Assembly: GCA_031259215.1 (NCBI GenBank)
Contig: JAIRLU010000050.1
Span: forward strand, 1 to 36,637
Direction of reading: 5' to 3'
Source of the DNA: Treponema sp.
GTDB taxonomy: Bacteria; Spirochaetota; Spirochaetia; Treponematales; Breznakiellaceae
DNA: 36,637 nucleotides
Part shown: positions 1 through 8,314 of the stretch, piece after piece
How the letters are laid out: every line of letters starts with the position of its first letter
How positions within the stretch are numbered: position 1 is the stretch's first letter
The notes under the pieces: model-generated
Databases searched by the model: none
Told to the model about the DNA's origin: nothing
Seen by the model: only the letters and a program-made list of their open reading frames with translations
Translations under genes and position numbers: made by a program

Positions 1-118
1 GACTTGTTCGAGAACCCGGTTGGTTCTCGAACAAGTCTCCAAAAAACGTGGATTTCTTAATAAAATCCACGTTTTTTAAGCGGAAGTTGTTCGGAAACTG
101 AGGTTTCCGAACAACTCT
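1..118. repeat. Composite three-hairpin repeat, copy A
   Basis: GACTTGTTCGAGAACC-cggtt-GGTTCTCGAACAAGTC; AACGTGGATTT..AAATCCACGTT with T-tract; GTTGTTCGGAAAC..GTTTCCGAACAAC. Near-identical copy at 1907-2033, diverged copy at 24142-24248. Confidence 0.9.
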
Positions 119-286
119 AATATAAGAAAATATGTTTCTCAAGATACCATGCAGGTCAAGCGGTAAATCCTTATTATATAAAGAGATATACTCTTAAACG
201 CCGATACCCTGGCGCTGTCCTTGAGTTAGGGGGAAAAAAGCGGTATGTTGTGGTATATTAATACGTATCTACCAATGGAGGGTCCC

Positions 287-934
287 ATGATAATCAGCCG
301 TATTATGACCAAGAATCCGATCTTTGTGCATCCTGATATTTCGGTGTACGATGCCCGGTCCCTGATGGATAAGGAAAAAATAGGCCGTTTGCCGGTGCTC
401 GATAAGAACCATAAGCTTGTCGGCATCGTAACCCGGAAGGACGCGCTCAAGGCCGGGCCTTCCTTAGCCACGAGCCTGGATATATATGAGATAAGCTATC
501 TCCTTTCCAAGCTCAAGGTCGAAAAAATCATGGTAAAGCAGGTCATCACCGTGGCGGAAAACGAGGTGGTGGAGGAAGCTGCTCGAATTATGATGGATAA
601 GGCCATTAGCTGCCTTCCGGTGATGCGGGGACCGCTCCTCGTGGGCATTATCACCGGGACCGATCTCCTGCAGGTATTTATCAATGCCTTCGGCGCTCGT
701 CATCCAGGGGTACGGATTACCCTATCTATGACCGAACGGCCGGGCCAGTTGGCGAAATTGGCCGGAGCCATTGCAGAAAGAGGGGGCAACATCGTGTCTT
801 TTGTTTCCGCTGAAGGGGATAACCTCTCCTACCGGAGGGGAACCTGCAAAATATCCGGTATAAGCCCCGCTGATATAGAAGCTATCATCCAAACCATTCC
901 GGAAACGGAATTGGAAGATATCCGGGAACTCTAA
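287..934 (+). CDS. CBS-domain pair plus ACT domain protein (AcuB-like)
   Basis: Two CBS motifs (MTKNPIFVHPD..GIVTRKD; VEKIMVKQVITV..GIITGTDLL) followed by ACT-like tail (ITLSMTERPGQLAKLAGAIAERGGNIVSF). Start ATG 287 preferred (GGAGGG upstream) over ORF start 245. Confidence 0.85.
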   Translation: MIISRIMTKNPIFVHPDISVYDARSLMDKEKIGRLPVLDKNHKLVGIVTRKDALKAGPSLATSLDIYEISYLLSKLKVEKIMVKQVITVAENEVVEEAARIMMDKAISCLPVMRGPLLVGIITGTDLLQVFINAFGARHPGVRITLSMTERPGQLAKLAGAIAERGGNIVSFVSAEGDNLSYRRGTCKISGISPADIEAIIQTIPETELEDIREL

Positions 935-1057
935 AGCCCTGGCTGTTCCTGCCTATATCTATACGATCCTTTTTACCTAGGGGCATACTTTAGAAAAGGG
1001 TAGCCTAAAGAATTGTTTTTTTTAACCGATTAATTTAGTAAGTATAAGGAGATTGAG

Positions 1058-1693
1058 GTGGCCCCATTCGGAAAACCACGGGTTCTTAGCAAGATAATCG
1101 TGCTCTTACTGCTCATTTTGGTCCTTGCGGGAGGAGGATTCGTGTGGTTTGATTATCTCAATGTGATCGATGCTAAGACCCTTTTATCCCCGCTCTATCG
1201 TTTCATGGGCAGGGAAGGCCGTAAGAGCAGCGGGCCCCTTGCGGATGATGAGGTGGTTTCCCTGGACGCGGAACGGCTTGCCATACGACTGGAAGCCTTG
1301 GAACTGCGTAGCCTGGAACTGGAAAAACAGGAACAGGATATCCAGAGCCGACGGGGTGAAATAGAACAAATGGCCCAGGCATTGGAAGAGCGGCAGAAAG
1401 CCCTAGATGAACGGGAAACGTCTTTCAATGCCTTGATGCAAGCCGCGGAAACTAAGAGTAGCAATGTGGAACAGGTCGCCCGGTACTTGACCGGTATGCC
1501 GCCCCAACAAGCGGTGGGTATCATTACCGAGATGGAAGATCAGGATGCTATCGACGTGTTCAGGAAAGCCGAAGAATTGGCCCAGGCCGAAGGAACTGCA
1601 TCAATTGTCTCGTATTGGATGTCCCTCTTGCCCGCCGAACGAGCTGCCGAGTTACAGCGGAAGATGGTGGGGAGGCCTGCTACCCTCAACTGA
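1058..1693 (+). CDS. flbB: Flagellar protein FlbB (spirochaetal periplasmic collar/MotE-like, MgtE-N-like C-terminus)
   Basis: N-terminal TM, coiled coil, C-terminal YLTGMPPQQAVGIITEMEDQDAIDVFRK; position ahead of fliK as in spirochaetes; GTG start with AAGGAG RBS. Confidence 0.8.
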   Translation: MAPFGKPRVLSKIIVLLLLILVLAGGGFVWFDYLNVIDAKTLLSPLYRFMGREGRKSSGPLADDEVVSLDAERLAIRLEALELRSLELEKQEQDIQSRRGEIEQMAQALEERQKALDERETSFNALMQAAETKSSNVEQVARYLTGMPPQQAVGIITEMEDQDAIDVFRKAEELAQAEGTASIVSYWMSLLPAERAAELQRKMVGRPATLN

Positions 1694-1810
1694 GGATCTT
1701 ACCGGTTTTTTCGATAAGGATTCGGTTCCAGGTAAGGGGAAAGCATGCAGGATTGTCGTGAGTCAGTTGCAACGTTTGGGTTAGTCGGGACAACCTAGGG
1801 TCTTCTGGAA

Positions 1811-1896
1811 GGGATTTCTGAAAAAGCGGCCTCATATCTGCTTTTTCTCTTAAACTAAGGGGGGTGTTTCAAACTGTGACCGGTTGAAACAGCCTC
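1811..1896. repeat. Two-hairpin repeat (GAAAAAGC..GCTTTTTC; TGTTTCAA..TTGAAACA)
   Basis: CTGAAAAAGCGGCCT...GCTTTTTC then GTTTCAACTGTGACCGGTTGAAAC-type hairpin; same layout at 7378-7458. Confidence 0.7.
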
Positions 1897-1906
1897 GGCA
1901 CCAATG

Positions 1907-2033
1907 GACTTGTTCGAGAACCCGGTTGGTTCTTGAACAAGTCTCCCAAAAACGTGGATTTCTTAATAAAATCCACGTTTTTTATCGTTTTTTAAGCGGA
2001 AGTTGTTCGGAAACTGAGGTTTCCGAACAACTC
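1907..2033. repeat. Composite three-hairpin repeat, copy B
   Basis: Near-identical to 1-118 with an extra ATCGTTTTTT insertion after the middle stem. Confidence 0.9.
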
Positions 2034-2087
2034 AATATAAAAATGGTTGAAGTTTGGTAAGCTCCAGGCATAGTATGAGGAGGCTGG

Positions 2088-3575
2088 GTGATGATGCACG
2101 TATCTCCCCGGATGCACAGTTCGGATGGGTCCCTTGAGGGAATGAGCGGGATGAATGAGCGAGGAGAAGCCCAATCGCTTAGTTCTAAGCAGGGTCAGGG
2201 AAAGTCCGGTAAACAGGACAAGTTTTTTGCTCGACTCCTTGAAGGGCTGGTCAAGAAGAGCCCCACGGGAACCGGCCCTCGGTTGAGTATTCTGGGGGAC
2301 GGCCAGCAGTCGGAAAAAGCCCTATCCGGTGATGAACGCACGGGAAATGCCGCGAAGAAAAATCAGCAAAAAAAGGTCCCCCTATCCGGTGGAGAAGCCC
2401 TGGAACGGGGAAGGTCTCGTTCTGGGGAAGAGGCACAGGACTTGCGCAGGAGTGGCGGGACTAACCGGGATCCGGGAGGGTCTTTTGCGCTCTTGGTTGT
2501 TCAGGAAGGACCCCATCCTAACCAGGCAGGCTCCCAGGTACGGCTTCAGAAAAAAGACGGTACCCCTTCGTTGCGCCATCAAGCGGGTAAGCCCCACCTT
2601 TCTTCAGGCCCAGGTTCCGGGACTGAAACCGGATCCGGGAATCCGCATGTGCAGACCGAAACAATGGTTCAGGACGCCGGTTCCTCGGGGAGTATCTCCA
2701 AGCTCAAGGTGAATAATCGGAATGCCCAGGATAGTACTGGTGCTGAAAAAGCAGGTTCTTCCAAGGCAGGGCTCTTTCGGACAGGTCGGTCCACGGATGA
2801 GCACCTGCAGCGCGCGCTGAATCCTCGACAGGGGCTGGAGGTCGGTGAAGAACCTCCCCGGAAGGGCCTCAAACGAGATGGGGATATGAAGACCCGGGAT
2901 AAACGCCGGGATCGGATGGACCTTCGGGATCTCCGTTCCCGGGATGGGGCGGAGCCTGTTTCAGGGTCTCTGGTTCCTGGGGATACAAAATCAGCAGTAG
3001 AAACCAAAACCCTAGAACTCACCGTGGACCTCCATACCGATACCCCAGATCGGGAAGCCCTGCCGGGTCCGCAAGAGACCTCCCTCACCGGCAGTTTTGA
3101 GGATCTCCTCGCCCGGGAGCTCTCTCAAACGCTCAACGGGGATATTGTCCGGCACGCCCAAGTGTTGCTGCGGGATGGGGGTGAAGGGACCATACGGCTT
3201 GCCCTCAGACCGGAATCACTGGGAAATGTAAAGATACACCTTGAATTAGCCGAAAAGAAGATAACAGGGCACATCATCGTAGAAAGCAGTGAAGCGCTTC
3301 GAGCATTTGAGCGGGAAATACATTCCTTGGAACAGGCCTTTAAGGATTCAGGCTTTGGAGAGACCCGCTTGGATACGGCCTTGGCCTCTGGGAGGGACGG
3401 GCAGGGAGGAAACCCCCAGCAGAGAGATGCTGAATCAGGGCCGTTCTTTTCAGAACGCCTGGCCCTGTCTACCTATGACACCGCCTCGGGAAGGAACGGG
3501 GAAAGGGAATTAGGCTTCATAGCAGCCGGGAACGGCGGTGTATCGGGCCATATTCCGATAGATATGCTGGTATAA
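2088..3575 (+). CDS. fliK: Flagellar hook-length control protein FliK
   Basis: Variable hydrophilic N-terminus, C-terminal Flg_hook domain (GEGTIRLALRPESLGNVKIHLELAEKKITGHIIVES); directly before flgD. Start may be ATG 2091 or 2094 (RBS GAGGAGG). Confidence 0.88.
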   Translation: MMMHVSPRMHSSDGSLEGMSGMNERGEAQSLSSKQGQGKSGKQDKFFARLLEGLVKKSPTGTGPRLSILGDGQQSEKALSGDERTGNAAKKNQQKKVPLSGGEALERGRSRSGEEAQDLRRSGGTNRDPGGSFALLVVQEGPHPNQAGSQVRLQKKDGTPSLRHQAGKPHLSSGPGSGTETGSGNPHVQTETMVQDAGSSGSISKLKVNNRNAQDSTGAEKAGSSKAGLFRTGRSTDEHLQRALNPRQGLEVGEEPPRKGLKRDGDMKTRDKRRDRMDLRDLRSRDGAEPVSGSLVPGDTKSAVETKTLELTVDLHTDTPDREALPGPQETSLTGSFEDLLARELSQTLNGDIVRHAQVLLRDGGEGTIRLALRPESLGNVKIHLELAEKKITGHIIVESSEALRAFEREIHSLEQAFKDSGFGETRLDTALASGRDGQGGNPQQRDAESGPFFSERLALSTYDTASGRNGERELGFIAAGNGGVSGHIPIDMLV

Positions 3576-3582
3576 AGGGAGG

Positions 3583-4029
3583 ATGCATTATATGGAACTG
3601 CAAGCCACATTGAGTTCACAAGAGCAGGCAGAACTTACCCAATGGGTAAAAGAACACAACAGCAAGATAAACCAAGGGAAGAATCTGCAACAGAATCTGG
3701 GGAAAGATGATTTTCTTAAAATACTGATCACCCAGCTCTCCTATCAGGACCCCACGGCTCCGATGGAAGATAAGGAATTTATCGCCCAGATGGCCCAGTT
3801 TTCCACCCTGGATCAGATGACCAGCATGGCCACGGATTTTTCCCGGCTTGCGGCGCTTGTTGCAGGGAGTGAAGCTACCGGTGCTCTGGGGAAATCCGTG
3901 GAAATAGTCCAAGGGGATTCGGTTATCCAGGGTACGGTCAAGGCGGTAACCCGGGGAGATAACCCTGAAGTGTTGGTACAGGGTTCCTATTATTCCTGGA
4001 ACCAGGTTACTAAGGTATTTGAGGAATAG
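3583..4029 (+). CDS. flgD: Flagellar hook assembly protein FlgD
   Basis: LGKDDFLKILITQLSYQDPTAPMEDKEFIAQMAQFSTLDQM is a canonical FlgD N-terminus. Start could be ATG 3592 given RBS spacing. Confidence 0.95.
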   Translation: MHYMELQATLSSQEQAELTQWVKEHNSKINQGKNLQQNLGKDDFLKILITQLSYQDPTAPMEDKEFIAQMAQFSTLDQMTSMATDFSRLAALVAGSEATGALGKSVEIVQGDSVIQGTVKAVTRGDNPEVLVQGSYYSWNQVTKVFEE

Positions 4030-4063
4030 ACTGAACAGCCTTTAAGCTAGGAGTATATACGAT

Positions 4064-5464
4064 ATGATGCGATCATTGTTTGCCGGCGTATCAGGCCTGC
4101 AGAATCATCAAACTCGAATGGATGTCGTTGGTAATAACATTGCCAATATCAATACGGTGGGTTTCAAAAAGGGCCGGGTTAATTTTCAGGACCTGCTCTA
4201 TCAGCAGCTTCAAGGGGCTTCCCGGCCTACGACCGAACTCGGGGGGGTAAACCCGAAAGAAGTGGGCCTGGGGATGTCCGTGGCGTCTATTGATACGATC
4301 CATACCCAAGGGGCTTTTCAATCTACCGGGGTTGGGACGGATCTGACGATTAATGGCACCGGTTTTTTTGTCCTAAAGGAAGGAGCCAGTTCCTATTATA
4401 CCCGGGCAGGGGCCTTTACGGTAGATCAAGCAGGAACCTTGGTGAATCCTGCCAACGGGATGAAGGTCCAGGGCTGGATGGCTCAAGACGTACAAGGGGT
4501 GCAGACCCTGGATGTTTCCCGGGATGTGGAAGACCTGATCATACCGGTAGGTTCCAAAGATCCGGCCCGGGCCACCACCATGGTCAACTTCGCCTGTAAC
4601 CTGGATAAACGGATCCCTGAAATCCCTGAAGGGGCCACGGCTCTGGAAGTTCAGCGGGGAACTTGGAACACCACCATCAAGATCTACGATACCTTTGGGG
4701 AGGAGCATAGCCTGCAGGTAGAGTTTACCCGGGTGCCGGGTACGGCCAATAGCTGGAACGCCGCGGTAACGGTGGATCCGGAAGCCGAGGTGGCTACCAA
4801 TACGGCTATCGGGCTTGGTGAAGCGGCCCCGGCAGCAGGGGACGGCGCGGCCTTTACGGTGAATTTCTCTAATAACGGAACCCTTCTCAGTGCGGTAGAT
4901 GGAGCAGGGAATGAATCCGGCGGAGCAGGTAACGTGATCATGAACGTAGCCTTTGATGTACAGAACACGGATCCTGATGCGGATGGGGCCCAGGTGCGTC
5001 AAGAATTTGCCCTGAACCTGGGTACGGTGGGGGGCTTTGTCAATTCCATTACCCAGTACGCGGAAGAGAGTTCCTCCAAGGCGGTGATGCAGGACGGATA
5101 TACCATGGGCTACCTGGACAATTTCAAGATCGATGCCAGCGGGATCATTACCGGGGTCTATTCCAATGGCTCCAACCGGACTATCGGCCAGATTGCCTTG
5201 GCCAGTTTCACCAATCAGGGAGGGCTGGAAAAGGCCGGGGAAAACCTCTATGTGGTTTCTACCAACTCAGGAGCGGCTAACATTGGCCCTTCGGGCATCG
5301 CGGGCAAAGGGGGCATCAAGTCCGGCGTCTTGGAAATGTCCAACGTGGATATGGCAGAACAGTTTACCGACATGATCGTTACCCAGCGGGGTTTTCAGGC
5401 CAACTCCCGGACCATCCAGACTGCGGATCAGCTCCTGCAAGAACTCTTGACCCTCAAGCGATAA
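4064..5464 (+). CDS. flgE: Flagellar hook protein FlgE
   Basis: N-terminus [38 protein letters not shown]-terminus [40 protein letters not shown]. Confidence 0.97.
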   Translation: MMRSLFAGVSGLQNHQTRMDVVGNNIANINTVGFKKGRVNFQDLLYQQLQGASRPTTELGGVNPKEVGLGMSVASIDTIHTQGAFQSTGVGTDLTINGTGFFVLKEGASSYYTRAGAFTVDQAGTLVNPANGMKVQGWMAQDVQGVQTLDVSRDVEDLIIPVGSKDPARATTMVNFACNLDKRIPEIPEGATALEVQRGTWNTTIKIYDTFGEEHSLQVEFTRVPGTANSWNAAVTVDPEAEVATNTAIGLGEAAPAAGDGAAFTVNFSNNGTLLSAVDGAGNESGGAGNVIMNVAFDVQNTDPDADGAQVRQEFALNLGTVGGFVNSITQYAEESSSKAVMQDGYTMGYLDNFKIDASGIITGVYSNGSNRTIGQIALASFTNQGGLEKAGENLYVVSTNSGAANIGPSGIAGKGGIKSGVLEMSNVDMAEQFTDMIVTQRGFQANSRTIQTADQLLQELLTLKR

Positions 5465-5477
5465 CGAGTACCGTGAG

Positions 5478-5675
5478 ATGATCAAAGTAACCCGGCTTGA
5501 CGGAACAGAGTACTATATCAACCCGCATCAAATCGAATCCATGGAACTGAGACCGGATACCACGATTTTAATGTTATCCGGGAAGTACTTAGTGGTGCGG
5601 GAGAACGCCGCGGTCGTTATAGAGCGCATCGTTGCATACCGCCGGCAGATTGGCGCCTTTAAAAACGAGGAGTAA
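5478..5675 (+). CDS. flbD: FlbD/SwrD-family flagellar protein
   Basis: 65 aa, MIKVTRLDGTEYYINPHQIESMELRPDTTILMLSGKYLVVREN; between flgE and motA. Confidence 0.92.
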   Translation: MIKVTRLDGTEYYINPHQIESMELRPDTTILMLSGKYLVVRENAAVVIERIVAYRRQIGAFKNEE

Positions 5676-5684
5676 GTACCTTAT

Positions 5685-6467
5685 ATGAATCTTTCGACCA
5701 TAATTGGAATCTTTGGTTGTTTTAGTATGGTGATTATGGCTATTTTTACCTCTGGGGGCACCATCCTACTGTACCTGGATCTTCCTTCGTTCTTTATGAC
5801 CGTCATTGGTTCGTATCTTGCGCTTTTTATTTTTTGTTCTGTACCGGAAACCCTGGGGGTTTTCGGTACCTTGGGACTTTGTATGAAGATCCCGACGTTT
5901 AATGAAGAGGGAATCATCACCAAGTTGCTGGCCTTTTCCGATAAGGCCCGACGGGAAGGGCTCTTGGCCCTAGAAGAAGAATTGGAAGACCTGGACGATG
6001 AGTTTTTGAAGAAAGGGATGCGCCTGGTGGTAGACGGTACTGATGGGGCGATCATTCGGGAACTCCTTGAGAATGAGCTAAGCCAAATCCAGGAGCGGCA
6101 TAGCGGTAAAATCGCCGTGGTAAATATGTGGGGTACCTTGGCCCCAGGACTGGGGATGATAGGAACCGTCGTCGGCCTTATCGCCATGTTGAGGAACCTG
6201 GAAGATAAAAGCGCCTTAGGGCCTAACATGGCGGTGGCCCTGATGACTACCCTCTATGGAGCGCTGATTGCCAACATACTCATGATCCCTATGTCCGGGA
6301 AACTAAAAACCCGGGATGCTATGGAAACTAAACTCAAGGAAATGGAAATTGAGGGGATCCTTTCGATTCAGGCTGGGGAAAATACCCGGGTTTTGGCTAC
6401 GAAGCTCCTTTCTTATCTTACCCCTATAGCCCGGAAAAAAGTGGAACAAGAAGTGCTGAGGGATTAG
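5685..6467 (+). CDS. motA: Flagellar stator protein MotA
   Basis: MotA/TolQ/ExbB fold, MWGTLAPGLGMIGTVVGLIAMLRNL, GPNMAVALMTTLYGALIANILMIP. Confidence 0.96.
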   Translation: MNLSTIIGIFGCFSMVIMAIFTSGGTILLYLDLPSFFMTVIGSYLALFIFCSVPETLGVFGTLGLCMKIPTFNEEGIITKLLAFSDKARREGLLALEEELEDLDDEFLKKGMRLVVDGTDGAIIRELLENELSQIQERHSGKIAVVNMWGTLAPGLGMIGTVVGLIAMLRNLEDKSALGPNMAVALMTTLYGALIANILMIPMSGKLKTRDAMETKLKEMEIEGILSIQAGENTRVLATKLLSYLTPIARKKVEQEVLRD

Positions 6468-6522
6468 GGCGGTTTGTTTCCAGCGGGAAGAGGGAATAAG
6501 GGTACAGAAAGAAGGATACGGT

Positions 6523-7251
6523 ATGGCACGGAAAAAGAGAGAAGATGAAGGAGTAAAAGGGGACTGGATTGTAACCTATTCTGATATGGTTACCCTGTTA
6601 CTCTGTTTTTTTGTTGCTCTTTTTGATGCGAGTGAAGTTGATCCAGGGCAAATGTCCGCGTTGCTTTCTGCCTTGTCCAATATAGGGATGGGGAATGCAA
6701 CCGGGGGAATGACCTTATCCGAGGGCAAAAGTGTAGAATTGGGGAATACCATTAATACCTTACCTTCGATGGAGCGCGGCCGGGTTTTAGGCCAGGCCCT
6801 GCGGCGGGCCATGAGCCTTTTCAGCCCGGAGGTGAAGTCCAATAAGGTTCGTATCACCCATGATGAACGGGGGATCGTGATCAACCTGGCATCGGACGCT
6901 TTTTTTGCCCCTGCCAGCGCTCGAATCAACATAGAAGAAACCCGGGATATCCTGATCCGGTTGGCAGGGCTTTTGAATGCCGAGGAACTACAGGGTAGGA
7001 AATTTAGGATTGAAGGGCATACTGATGCAGTCCCTGTAGACCCGGATGGCCCCTGGGAATCGAATTGGGAGCTTTCCACTGCCCGATCTATCGCGGTATT
7101 GCATTATTTGACGGATCTCGGGGTGGAGGAAAAGCGCTTTCAGGTGGCAGGATTTGCCGATACCATGCCGATAAGTAAAAATGATACCCCTGAAGGCCGG
7201 GCCTATAATCGGCGGGTGGATATCATTATATTGGATGATGGGCACTTATAA
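6523..7251 (+). CDS. motB: Flagellar stator protein MotB
   Basis: GDWIVTYSDMVTLLLCFFVALF plus OmpA-like domain (IEGHTDAVPV..NWELSTARSIAV..RRVDIIIL). Confidence 0.96.
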   Translation: MARKKREDEGVKGDWIVTYSDMVTLLLCFFVALFDASEVDPGQMSALLSALSNIGMGNATGGMTLSEGKSVELGNTINTLPSMERGRVLGQALRRAMSLFSPEVKSNKVRITHDERGIVINLASDAFFAPASARINIEETRDILIRLAGLLNAEELQGRKFRIEGHTDAVPVDPDGPWESNWELSTARSIAVLHYLTDLGVEEKRFQVAGFADTMPISKNDTPEGRAYNRRVDIIILDDGHL

Positions 7252-7287
7252 TCCTATGGATATACAGGGTTATTTGCAGATAAAGAG

Positions 7288-7458
7288 ACTTTTTCAAAAC
7301 CCAGGGATTTTTGAAAAAGGTTCTAGAGCTCGTTTCAAAATCGGTGAGGGGGAAATTTCGTTTCCGATGAAAGGGGTTCCTGAAAAAACGGCCTAAAGTC
7401 CGTTTTTTTCCTTATGCTACGGTTGCTGTTTCAAGATTTGACATTCTGAAACAGCCTC
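7288..7458. repeat. Expanded multi-hairpin cassette after motB
   Basis: CTTTTTCAAAAcccagggATTTTTGAAAAAG; ATCGG..CCGAT; AAAAAACGG..CCGTTTTTT; GCTGTTTCA..TGAAACAGC. Confidence 0.7.
7383..7409 (+). terminator. Terminator-like hairpin with T-tract between motB and fliL
   Basis: AAAAAACGG-CCTAAAGT-CCGTTTTTTT. Confidence 0.55.
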
Positions 7459-7493
7459 TCTAGAGTAAAAATATAACGTGGAGGTAACAGGGC

Positions 7494-8051
7494 ATGTCTG
7501 ATGCACAAGCAACTGAGAATCAAGAAGAAGGCTCTCCAGAGGGAGAGGTATCCTCTAAGAAAAAAGCTGCCGGCTTAATCGCTTTTTTGCCCCATTTGCT
7601 TAAATTTGTAGCGATTGGCCTAGGAGCGTTGATACTGATCGTAACGGTGGTCGTGATTACCTATAATATTCTCAATAAGGGAGGCAGATCTCAGACCGCA
7701 GTTCCGGAAAATTCCCCGTATATTGGGAGTAGGCCCCAGTATTCTATGTTCAGCGCTATCGGCATGATCCGGACCCGGACGAAGGATCCGACTCCCTATG
7801 CAGTGGTGGTAGACATGATTATCGGGTATGATTTAAATAATGCTCAGGCTGCAACCGAATTGACCGGACGGTTGTATGAATTGCGGGATTTTGTACGGAG
7901 TTATTTCGGTAGTAAATATGTGGAAGAACTACAACCTGAAAATGAGGCCCGATTAAAACAGGAGATTATAGAGCTCCTCAATACCCGGGTGCTTAACACC
8001 GCAAAAGTACGGACCATCTTGTTTAACCAGCTTGATGCAATGGAAATGTAG
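7494..8051 (+). CDS. fliL: Flagellar basal body-associated protein FliL
   Basis: Single TM near N-terminus and C-terminal FliL domain (LYELRDFVRSYFGSKYVEELQPENEARLKQEIIELLNTRVLNTAKVRTILFNQLDAMEM). Confidence 0.93.
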   Translation: MSDAQATENQEEGSPEGEVSSKKKAAGLIAFLPHLLKFVAIGLGALILIVTVVVITYNILNKGGRSQTAVPENSPYIGSRPQYSMFSAIGMIRTRTKDPTPYAVVVDMIIGYDLNNAQAATELTGRLYELRDFVRSYFGSKYVEELQPENEARLKQEIIELLNTRVLNTAKVRTILFNQLDAMEM

Positions 8052-8247
8052 GTGTAGGGTTGGAATGAACGTGATGGTCTTGGGACTGGGGTTTCATGGA
8101 CGTTTTGAACGGTTCAGGGCCTGAGATGATTTTGGGGTAGAGCGGTACCTAAAAGGGCGAAGTGCACCAAATTTCCGAGGATAGATACGAGTCCGTGTGG
8201 TCCAGGGAGAAAAGCGTAACCCTGTAGTATGATGGGTTCATTAAGAT

Positions 8248-8281
8248 AATCGAATGTGGGTAACTTGGGTACCATTCGATT
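8248..8281. other. Perfect-stem inverted repeat upstream of fliM
   Basis: AATCGAATG-tgggtaacttgggtac-CATTCGATT, no strong T-tract after it. Confidence 0.6.
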
Positions 8282-8314
8282 GCATTTTCATAATAGATGG
8301 TTTAGGATACGGGT

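Noticed and set aside
1-120. CRISPR array considered because of repeated elements
   Set aside because: Only three dispersed copies of a hairpin cassette, no regular spacers and no cas genes.
4373-5002. Long minus-strand ORF (209 aa) opposite flgE
   Set aside because: Antisense shadow of a confidently assigned FlgE; no recognisable family and codon pattern follows the plus strand.
5681-6229. 182-aa minus-strand ORF opposite motA
   Set aside because: Ser/Arg-rich shadow ORF antisense to a clear MotA.
8065-8124. Tiny 19-codon ORF in fliL-fliM gap
   Set aside because: Too short, no clear RBS, no support beyond chance.
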